Below, piece by piece: positions 53,009-64,000 of a stretch of DNA of 64,000 nucleotides; position 1 is the stretch's first letter; the number at the start of each line of letters is the position of its first letter. The position numbers and the translations under genes are program-made. The stretch lies in contig JAGTWN010000004.1 of NCBI GenBank assembly GCA_018842655.1, positions 62,001 to 126,000 on the forward strand, given 5' to 3'. The DNA is from Candidatus Pantoea haifensis (GTDB lineage Bacteria; Pseudomonadota; Gammaproteobacteria; Enterobacterales; Enterobacteriaceae). Below the pieces are notes generated by a model. The model was not told the origin of the DNA and did no database searches. It was given only the letters and a program-made list of their open reading frames with translations.

Positions 53009-53333
53009 CAGGCGGAAACACAAACACCAGCTGCTGCGGGGCATTTTTGGGCGGCAGTGGCATACCACGGGCGCTACTGACGCTTTGCCACGCTTTTAAG
53101 CACAGCGCCTCATTTCCCTCAGTACGTAAAACATTATAAAGCCCGTCCGCGCGGCGCTCTGCGGTGACGACACAGCGTTGGCCGGCATAGCGCCCGGTAT
53201 CGCCAAATTTTTGCGTTACCAGGCTTTGCACGTCATGCAGATAACGGTTTGTTTCCTGATCATAAGAAGGTGTATTGCTGCATCCCGCCAGTAGCAGCGC
53301 CACTGAGGCGCTGCTGATTATCCCTTTTAGCAT
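53001..53333 (-). CDS. Lipoprotein with a TolA C-terminal-like domain
   Basis: Protein of 110 residues with lipobox LLAGC (Cys18) and a domain resembling the TolA C-terminus: YAGQRCVVTAERRADGLYNVLRTEGNEALCLKAWQSVSSA, with two cysteines in TolA-like positions and a PLPP tail. The ATG at 53333 follows AAGGGG. It lies 10 bases after the sbcC stop on the same strand and so is probably co-transcribed. Its relation to the Tol system is unproven. Confidence 0.75.
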   Translation of the reverse strand: MLKGIISSASVALLLAGCSNTPSYDQETNRYLHDVQSLVTQKFGDTGRYAGQRCVVTAERRADGLYNVLRTEGNEALCLKAWQSVSSARGMPLPPKNAPQQLVFVFPPAS

Positions 53334-53343
53334 TGTTATCCCC

Positions 53344-56300
53344 TTACAGGCCCGGTAAAACAAGTTTGCTGTAACCCAGCCCATTCATTTTTTGCACTCT
53401 GATTTGTACCGGAATGCGCTCTTTCATCGCCTCGACGTGGCTGATAACACCAATGGTTTTACCGCTGGCGTTAAGTGCATCCAGCGCATCCAGTGCAGTA
53501 TCAAGCGTTTCCGCATCCAGCGTACCGAAGCCTTCGTCGAGAAACAAAGATTCGATGCGTGTTTTGTGACTGACCAGATCGGATAAGGCCAGCGCCAGCG
53601 ACAGACTCACCAAAAAGCTCTCTCCACCGGAAAGTGTTCGCGTATCTCGTGCCGTATCGGCTTGCCAGGTATCAACCACATCCAGCTCCAGCGCGTCGAT
53701 GGCCCGGCGCTGCAACAAATAACGCCCGTGTAAGCGATCCAGCTGACGATTCGCCAGCGCCACCAGGTGATCAAGCGTCAGGCCCTGGGCAAAGCGGCGA
53801 AATTTATCGCCGCTGGCGGAGCCGACCAGGTCATTGAGCAGGCTCCACTGCGCCAGCGCCGTCTCATCTTGCTCAATCTGTTCCATTAATGCCTGCTGCT
53901 GGGCGCGTAAGGCAGCATCGCTGTGCAATTGCTGCTGCGCCTGACCTTGCTGGCTGGCATTGTCGCGCAACGCCAGTCGCAGCGTTTCAAGCTGTTCGGC
54001 CAGAGCGTTGATCGAGGCGGGCATCGCAACCGGCTGCGCCTGCTGATGCGCGCTAAGGCGCTGCTGCGCTTCAGCAAGGCGGGTACGCTGCTGCTGGCGC
54101 TGCTGATCGAGCTGTTGCAGACGGTTGCGCAGCTGCTCTGCCTCCTGCTCATCAAGCAGGGCAGCACGCAGGCTGGCTTCATCGCTGAAACCGGCAGTCA
54201 CCCAGGCGTGTTTAAAGGTCTCTTCAGCGTCTGCCAGCCGGCGTGCCAGCGAGGACCGCTGTGTCTCGACGATGGCTAATTGTCCGCTCAGGCTGCTGAC
54301 CTGCGACTGCACCTGCTGCCAGCGACTTAACGTCTGCGCAAGCTCCGCTTCCGTCTGCTGTAGCCGGGTTTGCATCTGCTGTCGCGCGCTGTTCACGTCG
54401 CGATCACCAAACACCGCCTGACGTTGCTGACGTATCTCGCACTGTTGCGCCTGCAACCGCGTCAGATGTTGCTGCTGCGTATGCAGGCGCTGCTGTTCAA
54501 GATCGCGCCGTTGCTGACAGGCATTGCGTTGAGTTTCCGCGCGCGTCAGTTGCGGTTGCAGGGTAGTAAGCAACTGCTCACTTTCCTGCCAGCACTGCCA
54601 ACGCTGCTGCTGCGTAGCGAACCAGGCGTCGCGCTCCTCTGCGGCTGGCAGCGTTAATGCCACACTGGCCAGCTGCTGTTGCAGCGCATCGTTTAACTGC
54701 TGCCAGCTGGCCTGTTCCTGTTGCATACGCTGCTGTAAGGCTTCGGATGCCTGCTGCTGGTTGGTTAAGGTTTGCTGCGCTAACTGCTGCGCCTGCTGAT
54801 GCTGTTGCCAGGCCTGCTGCTGTTGCAGATAGTTATCTTTAGCCGCCTGGCGTGCCCGTTCAGCCTCATCCTGTGCCTGCATCTGCTGAAGCAGGTGGGT
54901 TTCCTGCTCCGTTTGCTCTTGCTGCCAGTTTGCCAGCGCCTGGCTATCATCGAGTTTAAAAGTAAGCGCCAGCTCACTGCTCAGGACCTGCCACTGCTGT
55001 TCTAAAGAGGCTACCTGGCGGAGAAGATCGGCGATCTCTTCGCGCAGATTTTGCTGTTGAATCAGTGAATGTTTGACCTGCTCTTTTTTCGCTGTGCCCG
55101 CTTCTTTCAGCGTTTCAACCTGCTGTTTCAGTGTTGCCAGCCGTTGCTGATTTTCACTGATTTCCAGTTTGGTGTACGCCTCAACGGCCGGATGGGAGCA
55201 GGAGCCACATAGCGGGCAGGGCTGATCGGCTTCAAGCCGGGCGCGATAATCAGCAAGATCGGCGATGTGGCGCTCCAGCGCGCAGATTTTTTCAACGTCT
55301 GCCAGCTGCTGGTTTTCACGTTTCCACTCATCGCGCAGGGCGAGCAGTTGTGCCTCATCCTGCTGATGGCTCTTCTCCAGGGCGGTCAGGCGTTGCTGGC
55401 GAACGCTGAACTGCTGCTGTAGCGATTGCCACTGAGAAGAGAGCAGCGTTAGCGACTGTCGCGCATCGCGGCTGTTTTGCCGCTGTTGTAGCGACTGGCG
55501 TAACTTTTCAGGCGGCCAGGCGTGCTGAAGCGAAGTTAGTGCTTGCTCCGCCTGCTGCATCGCCTGCAGAGCCTGCTGTTCCGCCTGTTGCAGCGGAGCA
55601 GCCTGCTGTGCGTGCTGCGCAAAGTCTTGCTGCTGTTGCGTTAACTGTTGCTGCTGCTGTTGCTGTTGTTGCGCCAGGGCATTAAGAGCGGCTTCACGCT
55701 GCGAGAGCTGCGCAAAGCGTTCCTGCCATAGCGGCAACGATGCGCCCCAGCGAGCCACGTCAGCGAGTTGTTCGCGTCGCGTTTGCTGTGCGGCAATCTC
55801 AGTGCGCAATTTTTCATACTGGCTATTTTCCTGATCAAGCGTCTGCTGCGCCTGAAGGCAGAGTTGCTGCTGCTGTTCCTGCTCTTTTTGCTGCGCCTGT
55901 TCCTGCTGTTGCAGCGTATTAAGCTGCTGATCGAGCGGTATAACCTGCTCTGTCAGGATGTTTTCCTGCTGTTGCTGCTGCTGCCGTGCCTGTTCACAAG
56001 CGGTTTGCGCCCCGGTCCAGGATTGCTGCTCGCGCGCCTGATACTGCAGGGCATCCTGATAGTGTTGGGTAAGCTGGTGCTGGCTGTTGAGTACCTCACG
56101 CTGTTCCGCCTGTAGGCCGTCGCGCTGTTGCAGTGTGCTCCGCAGTTTTTCTGCCGGTTCACTGCGCGCCAGGCGTTGACGATCGGCATCAGCGGCCTGC
56201 CACGCCTGTTCCGCTGTGTGTAACGCATCGTTGATCTGTTGCACATCACGACTGAACTGTTGCGCCTGTTGCTGCCACTGCTGCTGTTTGTGCGCGTGAT

Positions 56301-57018
56301 CATATTCCGCCGATAACGCTTTTTCTGCTTCAGTAAGCAGGGCGATTTGCTGTTGCAGCGCCGCACGCGTATCGGCATCGAGCAGCGCCATCGCGCCAGC
56401 CCGGCTGCGCAGCAGATCCAGCGCGTTTTTTGCCACCTTATGCCGCTCAAAAATCGCCATCGAAATCAGGCCATAAATTTCTGTGCCGGTCAGCTCCTCC
56501 AGCAGTTCGGCGCGCTCACCCGCTTTTGCATTCAGAAAGGCCGCAAATTGGCCTTGTGACAGCATCATTGAGCGCGTAAAGCGTTCAAAATCGAGACCGG
56601 AGAGTGTTTCAACCATTTTTAGCTTATCGCCAACCTTATCGGCGACAATCTGGTCGTCAGCGCAGCGCGCCAGCTCAACGCGGGGTGCCTGAAGTTTGCC
56701 ATCGGCGGTGCCGCGTGCGCGGTTTTGGCTCCAGAATGCGCGCCAGGCTTCACCTTTAATTTCAAATTCGACTTCAGCCAGACATTCAGCGCAGTCGCGC
56801 GTCATCAACGGATTCTGGCTTTGCGAGATCGCACCAAGACGCGGCGTCTGGTGATAAAGCGCCAGACAAATGGCATCCAGCAACGTGGTTTTGCCCGCGC
56901 CGGTTGCGCCAGTGATGGCGAACAACCCGTTGCTGGCAAACGGCTCTTCGCGAAAGTCGATAAACCACTCGCCTTTCAAAGCATTGAGGTTTTTAAAACG
57001 CAGCGTGAGGATCTTCAT
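53344..57018 (-). CDS. sbcC: Exonuclease subunit SbcC
   Basis: Rad50-like ATPase of the SbcCD nuclease that cuts hairpins and processes DNA ends. Walker [13 protein letters not shown] (from residue 37), the zinc hook CPLC at Cys601/Cys604 (a further Cys at 607), the ABC signature [20 protein letters not shown] and Walker [18 protein letters not shown] are all present. The coiled-coil arms are unusually glutamine-rich, with several runs of 4-9 Gln encoded by CAG/CAA. At 1224 residues it is about 175 longer than E. coli SbcC (1048). Its ATG overlaps the sbcD stop (ATGA). Confidence 0.96.
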   Translation of the reverse strand: MKILTLRFKNLNALKGEWFIDFREEPFASNGLFAITGATGAGKTTLLDAICLALYHQTPRLGAISQSQNPLMTRDCAECLAEVEFEIKGEAWRAFWSQNRARGTADGKLQAPRVELARCADDQIVADKVGDKLKMVETLSGLDFERFTRSMMLSQGQFAAFLNAKAGERAELLEELTGTEIYGLISMAIFERHKVAKNALDLLRSRAGAMALLDADTRAALQQQIALLTEAEKALSAEYDHAHKQQQWQQQAQQFSRDVQQINDALHTAEQAWQAADADRQRLARSEPAEKLRSTLQQRDGLQAEQREVLNSQHQLTQHYQDALQYQAREQQSWTGAQTACEQARQQQQQQENILTEQVIPLDQQLNTLQQQEQAQQKEQEQQQQLCLQAQQTLDQENSQYEKLRTEIAAQQTRREQLADVARWGASLPLWQERFAQLSQREAALNALAQQQQQQQQQLTQQQQDFAQHAQQAAPLQQAEQQALQAMQQAEQALTSLQHAWPPEKLRQSLQQRQNSRDARQSLTLLSSQWQSLQQQFSVRQQRLTALEKSHQQDEAQLLALRDEWKRENQQLADVEKICALERHIADLADYRARLEADQPCPLCGSCSHPAVEAYTKLEISENQQRLATLKQQVETLKEAGTAKKEQVKHSLIQQQNLREEIADLLRQVASLEQQWQVLSSELALTFKLDDSQALANWQQEQTEQETHLLQQMQAQDEAERARQAAKDNYLQQQQAWQQHQQAQQLAQQTLTNQQQASEALQQRMQQEQASWQQLNDALQQQLASVALTLPAAEERDAWFATQQQRWQCWQESEQLLTTLQPQLTRAETQRNACQQRRDLEQQRLHTQQQHLTRLQAQQCEIRQQRQAVFGDRDVNSARQQMQTRLQQTEAELAQTLSRWQQVQSQVSSLSGQLAIVETQRSSLARRLADAEETFKHAWVTAGFSDEASLRAALLDEQEAEQLRNRLQQLDQQRQQQRTRLAEAQQRLSAHQQAQPVAMPASINALAEQLETLRLALRDNASQQGQAQQQLHSDAALRAQQQALMEQIEQDETALAQWSLLNDLVGSASGDKFRRFAQGLTLDHLVALANRQLDRLHGRYLLQRRAIDALELDVVDTWQADTARDTRTLSGGESFLVSLSLALALSDLVSHKTRIESLFLDEGFGTLDAETLDTALDALDALNASGKTIGVISHVEAMKERIPVQIRVQKMNGLGYSKLVLPGL

Positions 57019-58213
57019 TCGTTCTCTTCCATTTCAGCCAGCGTGCTGCGAAACAGAGTGGTGAGTTGCGCGATCTGGGCATCATCCATCTCGCTGTCTA
57101 ACGCTAAACGGCGAGCAAAAACCTCTTCCACTTTCAGTTCGCTCAGGGTTTCGTTATCAAGGCGCGCCAGGCTGTTCTGACGAAGCGCCCGGCTGCGGTG
57201 CAGCAGCAGCACGTCGACCGGCAATTCAGCCGTTAAGGCTTCAATACGCCGCTGCAAATCGCTGAGATATTCCTGCGTTGTTACTTCGATATCGAGCCAG
57301 ACCGGTTTTTCCGTTTCTGACGTATGAAAGGCCATCAACTGTTGCTCAATTTGCGCCAGCGAGCCTTTAAGGATCTGCATCGGTTGAAAACAGGGCACGG
57401 GCAGTGGCGTGACGCTTTGCAGGCCCTCAAGGGAAAAGTCCACCAGATAGACGCTCTTTTCACTGCTCAGTTCATCAAAACTGAGCGGAATGGGGAGCCG
57501 CTGTAACGGATATGATCGCTGTTCGCAACGCGCTGTGCGCGATGGATGTGGCCCAGCGCAATGTAGTCGGCAGCAGGGAAAGCAGAAGCCGGAAACGCAT
57601 CCAGCGTGCCGATATAAATATCACGCACCGACTCGCTTTTCGTGACGCCGACAGTGGTTAAGTGGCCGGTCGCAATAATCGGCAATTTCATCTCATGCGC
57701 CTGCGCGGCGCTAAAGCTACGTTGATAATGTGCCGTAATCGCCTCAAGCAGGCTGATCTGCTTTTCGCGTCCTGACTGACCGGCGCGGCTGCGCATAATA
57801 TCGCGTGGGCGCAAATAAGGGATGGCGCACAGCAGCGCGCCCGGTGCGCCCTGGCGATCGTTCAATACCAGCACGTCGCCATCGCCTTGCGGTGTGGCAA
57901 TGACGCGGGTGTTTAAGCAGGCGAGCAGTTCGCGTGACTCATTCAGGGTGGCAACCGAATCGTGATTACCCGCCAGCACCACCAGCTGGCAGCCGCTCGG
58001 CTGAAGCGCCACGACAAAGCGGTTGAACATTTCACGCGCATAGCTTGGCGGTGCGCCAGTATCAAACAGATCGCCTGCAACAATTAGCGCATCGACCTGA
58101 TGCTGCCCGATTTGCATCAGCAGCCAGTCAAGGAAAGCCTGATGTTCAGCCGCCCGGCTTTTGTTATAGAAGAACTGCCCCAAATGCCAGTCCGCAGTAT
58201 GAATGATGCGCAT
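57015..58213 (-). CDS. sbcD: Exonuclease subunit SbcD, one frameshift
   Basis: Mre11-like metallophosphoesterase subunit. Motifs [31 protein letters not shown] and ALGHIHRAQ are intact. The frame is lost after YSGSP; one extra C in the coding strand at the plus-strand G-run 57492-57495 gives [18 protein letters not shown] and joins the capping and SbcC-binding domains, for about 399 residues. The start at 58213 ([12 protein letters not shown]) has GGGAG upstream; an upstream ATG at 58264 is unlikely. Confidence 0.95.
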
Positions 58214-58390
58214 AAAACTCCCTGCCGTTACAAATTGCCCGGCGATTATACCTGTCATGGTCAAAGTTGCAGGTATCCCTCTGGCGCTAAGCGAAATTTA
58301 TTTGCTAAATAGCGGTGCGGTAACGAAAACAGAAAAATGTCGTGCCGCTGTCATAAACCGCTGTTAAAGCCTGATCTTACGGGGTATGTT

Positions 58391-58418
58391 TTTCATAAAA
58401 GTGTCACAAATCTGACGC
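58391..58418. promoter_or_regulatory. Pho box in the phoB promoter
   Basis: TTTCATAAAA followed by GTGTCAC-AAAT-CTGACGC resembles the PhoB-binding site of the E. coli phoB promoter (CTGTCAT-AAAT-CTGACGC), with CATAAT just after. It lies about 52-80 bp upstream of phoB and indicates autoregulation. A further perfect CTGTCAT half-site is at 58348-58354. Confidence 0.8.
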
Positions 58419-58469
58419 ATAATGACGCCGCAAATCCCAGTGACAGCCGTCATATCAGCAGGAGTAATA

Positions 58470-59159
58470 ATGGCTAAGCGCATTTTGGTTGTGGAAGATG
58501 AAGCCCCAATCCGTGAAATGTTGTGTTTTGTTCTGGAGCAGAACGATTATCAGCCAATCGAGGCAGAAGATTATGACAGCGCGGTCGGGAAACTGATTGA
58601 ACCCTGGCCAGATCTGATATTACTGGACTGGATGTTACCCGGCGGTAGCGGCATTCAATTTATCAAGCATCTGAAGCGCGAAGCAATGACGCGCGAGATC
58701 CCAGTCATGATGCTAACGGCACGCGGTGAAGAGGAAGATCGCGTACGGGGTCTGGAAGTGGGCGCTGATGATTACATCACGAAGCCTTTCTCGCCCAAAG
58801 AGCTGATGGCGCGCATCAAAGCGGTGATGCGTCGTATTTCCCCCATGGCGGTAGAAGAGGTGATTGAGATGCAGGGCCTGAGCCTGGATCCCTCATCGCA
58901 CCGTGTAATGTCAGAAACCACGCCGCTGGAAATGGGGCCTACCGAATATAAGCTGTTGCACTTTTTTATGACGCACCCGGAGCGCGTTTACAGCCGTGAA
59001 CAGCTGCTGAACCACGTCTGGGGCACTAACGTGTATGTGGAAGATCGCACGGTTGATGTGCATATCCGCCGTTTACGTAAAGCACTGGAAGTCTCTGGCC
59101 ATGATCGCATGGTACAAACCGTTCGCGGAACAGGGTATCGTTTCTCTGCCCGCTACTAA
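58470..59159 (+). CDS. phoB: Phosphate regulon response regulator PhoB
   Basis: OmpR/PhoB-family response regulator of 229 residues. The receiver domain has the acidic pair at residues 10-11 and phospho-acceptor Asp53 (LLDWMLPGG). The winged-helix DNA-binding domain ends in [14 protein letters not shown] and [12 protein letters not shown]. It controls phosphate acquisition genes. The ATG at 58470 has AGGAG upstream; an in-frame upstream start (58422) overlaps the Pho box region. It is followed 14 bp later by phoR. Confidence 0.98.
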   Translation: MAKRILVVEDEAPIREMLCFVLEQNDYQPIEAEDYDSAVGKLIEPWPDLILLDWMLPGGSGIQFIKHLKREAMTREIPVMMLTARGEEEDRVRGLEVGADDYITKPFSPKELMARIKAVMRRISPMAVEEVIEMQGLSLDPSSHRVMSETTPLEMGPTEYKLLHFFMTHPERVYSREQLLNHVWGTNVYVEDRTVDVHIRRLRKALEVSGHDRMVQTVRGTGYRFSARY

Positions 59160-59173
59160 ACGGAGCTTTAACC

Positions 59174-60487
59174 GTGCTGGAACGCCTCTCCTGGAAGAGA
59201 TTACTGTCCGAACTGGTGCTGGCGTGTCTGCCTGCACTGATCCTTGGTCTGCTGTTTGGCTATTTGCCATGGCTACTACTGATCAGCGTTCTGGCGGTGT
59301 TGCTGTGGCATTTTCATAACCTGATGCGCTTATCGCACTGGCTGTGGCTCGATCGCACCATGACGCCGCCGACGGGCCAGGCAAGTTGGGAACCGCTGTT
59401 TTACGGCCTGTATCAGATGCAGTTGCGTAACCGGCGACGTCGCCGTGAATTAGGCCATCTGATCAAACGCTTCCGCAGTGGCGCAGAGTCACTGCCGGAT
59501 GCGGTGATTCTGACCACCGAAGAGGGCACCATTTTTTGGTGTAACGGCCTGGCGCAACAGCATCTTGGCTTACGCTGGCCCGAAGATAATGGCCAGAATA
59601 TCCTTAACCTGCTGCGCTACCCCGAATTTTCCCGCTATATTCGCCAGCGCGATTTCGATAAGCCACTGACGCTGGTGTTAAATAATCAACACCATATGGA
59701 ATTCCGCGTCATGCCGTATAGCGAAGGGCAATGGCTGCTGGTGGCGCGTGATGTAACACAAATGCACCAGCTGGAAGGAGCGCGTCGTAACTTCTTTGCT
59801 AACGTCAGCCATGAGCTGCGCACGCCGCTGACGGTGCTGCAAGGCTATCTGGAGATGATGAACGATTCGGTAATAAACGAGCGTTCACGGGGCAAAGCAT
59901 TACACACCATGTCAGAACAGACGCGCCGCATGGATAGCCTGGTGAAGCAGTTGCTCACGCTGTCTCGTATTGAGGCGGCGCCGGTCATTGATATGAAAGA
60001 AAAAGTTGATGTGCCGGTGATGCTCAAATTACTGCAACACGAAGCAGAAACCCTGAGCAACGGACGCCATGAAATTCATTTTCACACCGATCCGCATTTA
60101 AAAGTCTTTGGCAACGATGAACAGTTACGCAGCGCCATCTCTAACCTGGTCTACAACGCGGTAAACCATACGCCAGACGGTACACGCATTGATATCAGCT
60201 GGTTGCGCAGCAAGCAGGGCGCAGTATTTAAGGTGTGTGACAACGGACCGGGGATCCCGCCTGAGCATTTGCCACGCCTGACCGAGCGTTTTTATCGCGT
60301 TGATAAAGCCCGCTCACGCGCGACGGGCGGTAGCGGGTTAGGGCTGGCTATCGTTAAGCATGCCCTTAGTCATCACGGTTCACGACTGGAAATCACCAGC
60401 ATTCCCGATCGGGAGACCTGCTTTACCTTTACGCTGGCATCAAGGTTGATTGTCAGCGCCGGGATGCAGGAGAATGCCGTCCATTAA
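59174..60487 (+). CDS. phoR: Phosphate regulon sensor kinase PhoR
   Basis: Inner-membrane histidine kinase of 437 residues: two N-terminal membrane helices (about 10-50), a linker, a PAS domain (about 100-195), dimerisation and phospho-acceptor His213 in [10 protein letters not shown], and an ATPase domain with N box, [10 protein letters not shown] and [12 protein letters not shown]. The start is GTG at 59174. It works with PhoB and, under phosphate excess, is held inactive by Pst-PhoU. Confidence 0.97.
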   Translation: MLERLSWKRLLSELVLACLPALILGLLFGYLPWLLLISVLAVLLWHFHNLMRLSHWLWLDRTMTPPTGQASWEPLFYGLYQMQLRNRRRRRELGHLIKRFRSGAESLPDAVILTTEEGTIFWCNGLAQQHLGLRWPEDNGQNILNLLRYPEFSRYIRQRDFDKPLTLVLNNQHHMEFRVMPYSEGQWLLVARDVTQMHQLEGARRNFFANVSHELRTPLTVLQGYLEMMNDSVINERSRGKALHTMSEQTRRMDSLVKQLLTLSRIEAAPVIDMKEKVDVPVMLKLLQHEAETLSNGRHEIHFHTDPHLKVFGNDEQLRSAISNLVYNAVNHTPDGTRIDISWLRSKQGAVFKVCDNGPGIPPEHLPRLTERFYRVDKARSRATGGSGLGLAIVKHALSHHGSRLEITSIPDRETCFTFTLASRLIVSAGMQENAVH

Positions 60488-60493
60488 TCGTTA

Positions 60494-61426
60494 ATGGATC
60501 TCCTCATGCGCGCGTTTCTTTGCTTTCTTCTTCTACTGTTGCCTGCGGCTTCGCAGGCTCAGCCAGACACGCTTTCTGGCAACCTGAGCAGCGTTGGCTC
60601 GGATACGCTGGGTTATCTGATGACGTTATGGGGTGAAGACTTTAGTCGTCAGGCGCCGGGCGTGAATGTGCAGGTACAGGCGTCGGGCTCCTCTACCGCG
60701 CCGACCGCCCTGGCAGCAGGTGCTGCGCAACTCGGGCCGATGAGCCGGCCCATGCAGGCTGAAGAGCGTCAGGCATTTGAAGCGCGATACGGTTATCCAC
60801 CGCTGGCGGTTCCGGTTGCAATGGATGCGCTGGTGGTGGTGGTGAATCAGCGCAATCCACTGCAACACATTGATCCGCGCCAACTCGACGCCATCTTTTC
60901 GATTACGCGCTTATGCGGCTCTACTCAGATACCTGCGCACTGGGGCGATCTCGGCGTGAAACAGGCTGACTGGGCCAACCGCAGCTTGCAGCGTTACGGC
61001 AGAAATTCAGCGTCCGGAACATGGGGGTTTTTCAAACAGCAGGCGCTGTGTCGAGGCGATTTTCGCAGTGATGTTGCGGAATTCCCCGGATCAGCGGCGG
61101 TGGTGCAGGCAGTGGCGCGCAATCCCCGCAGTATCGGCTATGCCAGTTTTGGCTTTCATCTCAGCGGTGTGAAAATGTTATCCATAGTGAATGCCAGCGG
61201 AGAAGCGGTCGCACCGGATGTTGAAAGCATCCGCAATGGCCGCTATCCGTGGGCTCGTCCGCTCTATTTGTATGTTAACAAAGCGCCGGATAAACCGCTG
61301 CCGCCGCTGGTAGCCGCTTTTCTGCAACAGGTCTTGTCGGAACAAGGCCAGCGTCGCGTCAGTGAAGCGGGTTATTTACCGCTCTCAGACAGCCAAATGG
61401 CGCAGGCGCGCGCCGCACTGGAATAA
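60494..61426 (+). CDS. PstS-like phosphate-binding protein
   Basis: Periplasmic substrate-binding protein of about 310 residues. It has a signal peptide (to about residue 22, ...AASQA), a phosphate-type start (LSSVGSDTLGYLMTLWGEDF), a SGSSTAPTALAAG phosphate loop, GPMSRPM and SGTWGFF, as in PstS/PstS-like proteins. It lies 6 bp after phoR and so likely joins the phoBR transcript; E. coli has no gene here. An alternative start is ATG 60506. The cognate permease genes are not nearby. Confidence 0.85.
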   Translation: MDLLMRAFLCFLLLLLPAASQAQPDTLSGNLSSVGSDTLGYLMTLWGEDFSRQAPGVNVQVQASGSSTAPTALAAGAAQLGPMSRPMQAEERQAFEARYGYPPLAVPVAMDALVVVVNQRNPLQHIDPRQLDAIFSITRLCGSTQIPAHWGDLGVKQADWANRSLQRYGRNSASGTWGFFKQQALCRGDFRSDVAEFPGSAAVVQAVARNPRSIGYASFGFHLSGVKMLSIVNASGEAVAPDVESIRNGRYPWARPLYLYVNKAPDKPLPPLVAAFLQQVLSEQGQRRVSEAGYLPLSDSQMAQARAALE

Positions 61427-61604
61427 ATGTTAATCGCGTCCGGTTCAACTTGAATTTTTTCATGTGCACTGAATTTTCTTCGGTTGCAGAGGAGAGATTC
61501 GCATGTCACTCTTGAGTTAGCCATATAGCCATCCAGATGGCCATAAATAACGAAGCGTAATTGTTTCCTGATGCAACTATGTGTCAGGCGAGCCAGGAGT
61601 GAAC

Positions 61605-62707
61605 ATGCAAAGACAAACCGCCCCTTCCGCGCCGATACTGTCGGCAGTTTCTTACGTCCCGCCGCGATTAAACACGCGCGTGAACAGTTCGCCGCAGGCG
61701 AGATCGATGCAGCTGAACTGCGTCGTGTGGAAGATGACGCTATTCGTGATGTCGTTGCTAAACAGCGTGAAAACGGCCTGAAGGTGGTAACCGATGGCGA
61801 GTTTCGCCGCGCATGGTGGCACTTCGACTTTTTTGATGGTCTGGAAGGCTGTGAACGCTATGAGGCCGAGCAGGGCATTCAGTTTAACGGCGTACAGACC
61901 AAAGCGCGTGGCGTAAAAGTGGTCGGTAAACTGGGCTTTGGCGATCATCCGATGCTGGAAGATTTTCGCTTCCTGAAAAGCGTTGCGGGCGACGCCGTGC
62001 CAAAAATGACCATTCCAAGCCCAAGCGTGCTGCATTTCCGTGGCGGTCGTAAAATGATCGACGCGACGGTTTACCCAGACCTGAGCGACTATTTCGATGA
62101 CCTTGGGCAAACTTATCAGGATGCGATCAAAGCCTTCTATGATGCTGGCTGCCGCTATTTGCAGCTGGATGATACCGTATGGGCTTATCTCTGTTCAGAA
62201 GATCAAAAAGCGCAGATCCGGGAGCGCGGTGACGATCCGGAAGAACTGGCGCGCACCTATGCTCGCGTGCTGAATAAAGCTTTGGAAGGCAAGCCAGCTG
62301 ATTTGACCGTGGGGCTGCACGTGTGTCGCGGCAACTTCCGCTCAACCTGGATCTCAGAAGGCGGTTATGAGCCGGTTGCTGAAATTTTATTTGGCACGGT
62401 GAACATCGACGCTTTCTTCCTTGAGTATGACAACGAGCGTTCAGGTGGTTTTGAGCCGCTGCGCTTCATCAAGCCGGGCAATCAGCAAGTTGTGCTTGGC
62501 CTGGTCACGACGAAAAATGGCGAGCTGGAAGATCCCGCCCAGGTCAAAGCGCGCCTGCAGGAAGCGGCGAACTATGTCAGCCTGGATCAGATCTGCCTTA
62601 GCCCGCAGTGCGGCTTTGCTTCTACGGAAGAGGGCAACAGCCTGACCGAAGAGCAGCAGTGGCAGAAGATTCGGCTGGTTACAGACATCGCCAGTCAGGT
62701 GTGGTGA
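61605..62707 (+). CDS. Cobalamin-independent methionine synthase-like protein (MetE C-terminal type), frameshift near the start
   Basis: Single-domain TIM-barrel protein of about 368 residues resembling the catalytic half of MetE (YxjG-like). The zinc ligands look present: His-Cys in LHVCRGN, and Cys in CLSPQCGF. DDTVWAYL and EYDNERSG shape the substrate pocket. ATG 61605 has AGGAG upstream; one extra C in the run 61621-61624 links MQRQTAP to FRADTVGSFLRPAAIKHA. Members transfer a methyl group to homocysteine or similar thiols; the donor is unknown. A terminator follows. Confidence 0.85.
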
Positions 62708-63097
62708 TGCTGTAAAGTTGTGCAGACAGGCGCGTAAAACGCGCCTTTTGTGCATCTGTAAGCCATTAATTGCTGAAACTTCCCACGCCCTGCGGAAAAA
62801 ATAGGCACATCATCGTGGGTGCTTCTGCTAAAAATTGGAGCTATTAACTAACTTTCATTTAAAATGCACGATAACCTTCTGGTTTTTCGATCGCGTATTG
62901 CCTTTCTTCGCTATAAACGGTCTACTTAGCGCCGTTGTCGATTCATCCCTCTGTGAACAGAAAAAAGCAGCCTAAATCACCTGCGCTTCACCTCACGACG
63001 AGCATATTGCGCTAATCCTGGCTGGCAAGTCGTTGTTTTGACGTAGCGAGGAGACAACGCAAACTCAACTTCCACCGCAACATCAATGACAGGCCGT
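62708..63097. other. 390-bp intergenic region upstream of brnQ
   Basis: Apart from the terminator at 62728 this region holds no convincing gene. It should contain the brnQ promoter and leader; I found no recognisable operator or riboswitch. Confidence 0.4.
62728..62750 (+). terminator. Rho-independent terminator
   Basis: AGGCGCGT (62728-62735) and ACGCGCCT (62739-62746), loop AAA, then TTTG. Confidence 0.8.
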
Positions 63098-64000
63098 ATG
63101 ACACACCGTTTAACTTCGAAAGATATTCTCGCGCTGGGCTTCATGACGTTTGCCCTGTTTGTCGGCGCGGGCAACATTATTTTCCCACCCATGGTCGGTA
63201 TTCAGTCTGGTGAACATGTCTGGACGGCCGCGATTGGTTTCCTTCTTACTGCTGTTGGCCTGCCGGTCATCACCGTGGTTGCGCTGGCGCGCGTCGGCGG
63301 GGGATTGACGCGCTGAGTTCGCCGATTGGTAAAGTAGCGGGTTTAATACTGGCCACCGTCTGTTATCTGGCGGTTGGACCGTTATTCGCTATACCACGTA
63401 CCGCTACCGTCTCGTTTGAAGTGGGCATCGCGCCCCTGACTGGCGATGGTGCCATGCCGCTGTTTATCTACAGTCTGGTCTATTTTGCGCTGGTGATCGC
63501 CATTTCACTTTATCCCGGTAAGCTGCTGGATACGGTAGGGCATTTCCTTGCGCCGTTGAAAATCGTTGCGCTGACTGTGTTGGGCCTCGCAGCACTGCTG
63601 TGGCCAGCAGGCGGCAGCATTCCGGCAACCGCAGATTATCAGCGTGCCGCCTTCTCAAGTGGCTTCGTTAATGGTTATCTGACCATGGATACACTGGGTG
63701 CGCTGGTGTTTGGCATTGTTATCGTCAATGCTGCGCGCTCTCGCGGTGTCGAAAATGCCGCGTTGTTGACCCGTTATACTGTGCTGGCTGGCCTGATTGC
63801 CGGTGTCGGCTTGACGCTGGTTTACCTCAGCCTGTTTAAACTGGGTTCAGGTAGCGGCGCGCTGGTTGATCAGAACGCGAACGGCGCAGCTATTCTGCAT
63901 GCTTATGTTCAGCAAACCTTTGGTGGCATGGGAAGCTTCTTCCTGGCTGCGCTGATCTTCGTTGCCTGTATGGTAACGGCGGTTGGCCTGACCTGTGCCT
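63098..64000 (+). CDS. brnQ: Branched-chain amino acid transporter BrnQ, 3' truncated by window, one frameshift
   Basis: Sodium-coupled importer of Leu, Ile and Val (LIVCS family). ATG 63098 begins [20 protein letters not shown], very close to E. coli BrnQ. The frame is lost at VALARVGGG; one extra G in the run 63299-63303 leads into [14 protein letters not shown] and the conserved helices ([43 protein letters not shown]). The window ends after about 301 of an expected 439 residues. It follows phoR in E. coli too. Confidence 0.94.

Noticed and set aside
53923-56115. Plus-strand leucine-rich ORFs opposite sbcC
   Set aside because: Antisense reading of CAG-rich coiled-coil codons gives leucine runs; these are shadows of sbcC.

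Overview
The window looks like a chromosomal segment of an enterobacterium, most likely Erwiniaceae (Pantoea/Erwinia/Mixta-like). The right half keeps the classic enterobacterial order iraP-psiF-proC-yaiI-aroL-yaiA-aroM-ppnP-rdgC-mak-sbcC-sbcD-phoB-phoR-brnQ. phoA is missing, and several accessory genes are inserted. The genus is inferred from protein similarity recalled from memory; no database search was possible.

Layout. 1-5.5 kb: a large inverse-autotransporter (intimin/invasin) adhesin with ten 267-bp Ig-like repeats. 5.7-9.2 kb: a porin-murQ-murP operon for N-acetylmuramic acid use. 9.8-10.3 kb: a CspA-family gene with a zinc-ribbon ORF overlapping its end. 10.3-14.1 kb: a SRPBCC protein, a chemoreceptor, a YmiA-like small protein and cheV; the chemoreceptor and cheV have FliA-type promoters. 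14.2-16.1 kb: a YgiW-like OB-fold protein and dbpA. 16.5-20.3 kb: a YmgB/AriR-like connector, then a LysR / Tat-exported amidohydrolase / CynX-like exporter group. 20.3-24.2 kb: lldPRD with two LldR-type operators. 24.2-31.8 kb: osmC, several very small membrane or secreted proteins, a CPBP protease, a CHASE4-PAS-GGDEF-EAL protein, an I78 inhibitor lipoprotein, a YcgZ-like connector and mdtG. 31.7-34.8 kb: an orphan lacZ. 35-41 kb: a small lipoprotein, iraP, psiF, a Rieske-FAD oxidoreductase, proC, a DUF421 pair, yaiI and a DUF2076 protein. 41.3-46.9 kb: aroL-yaiA, then an IclR-OPT transporter-DUF1177-aroM cassette, then ppnP. 46.9-53 kb: rdgC, mak, and a divergent permease/APH-kinase/AraC group. 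53-64 kb: a TolA-C lipoprotein, sbcC, sbcD, phoB, phoR, a PstS-like gene, a MetE-like methyltransferase and the start of brnQ.

The main caution is sequence quality. About 20 reading-frame breaks occur in 64 kb, many in conserved housekeeping genes. Almost all are explained by one base missing from a short homopolymer. This points to sequencing or assembly error rather than gene decay, so I annotate each gene across its full span and note the break.

The most interesting biological candidate is the IclR-OPT-DUF1177-AroM cassette. It ties the uncharacterised protein AroM to an oligopeptide-type transporter, with a perfect palindrome just before the regulator. Second is the permease / kinase / AraC group, whose divergent promoter holds a 21-bp-spaced direct repeat and which may feed an amino-alcohol kinase pathway.
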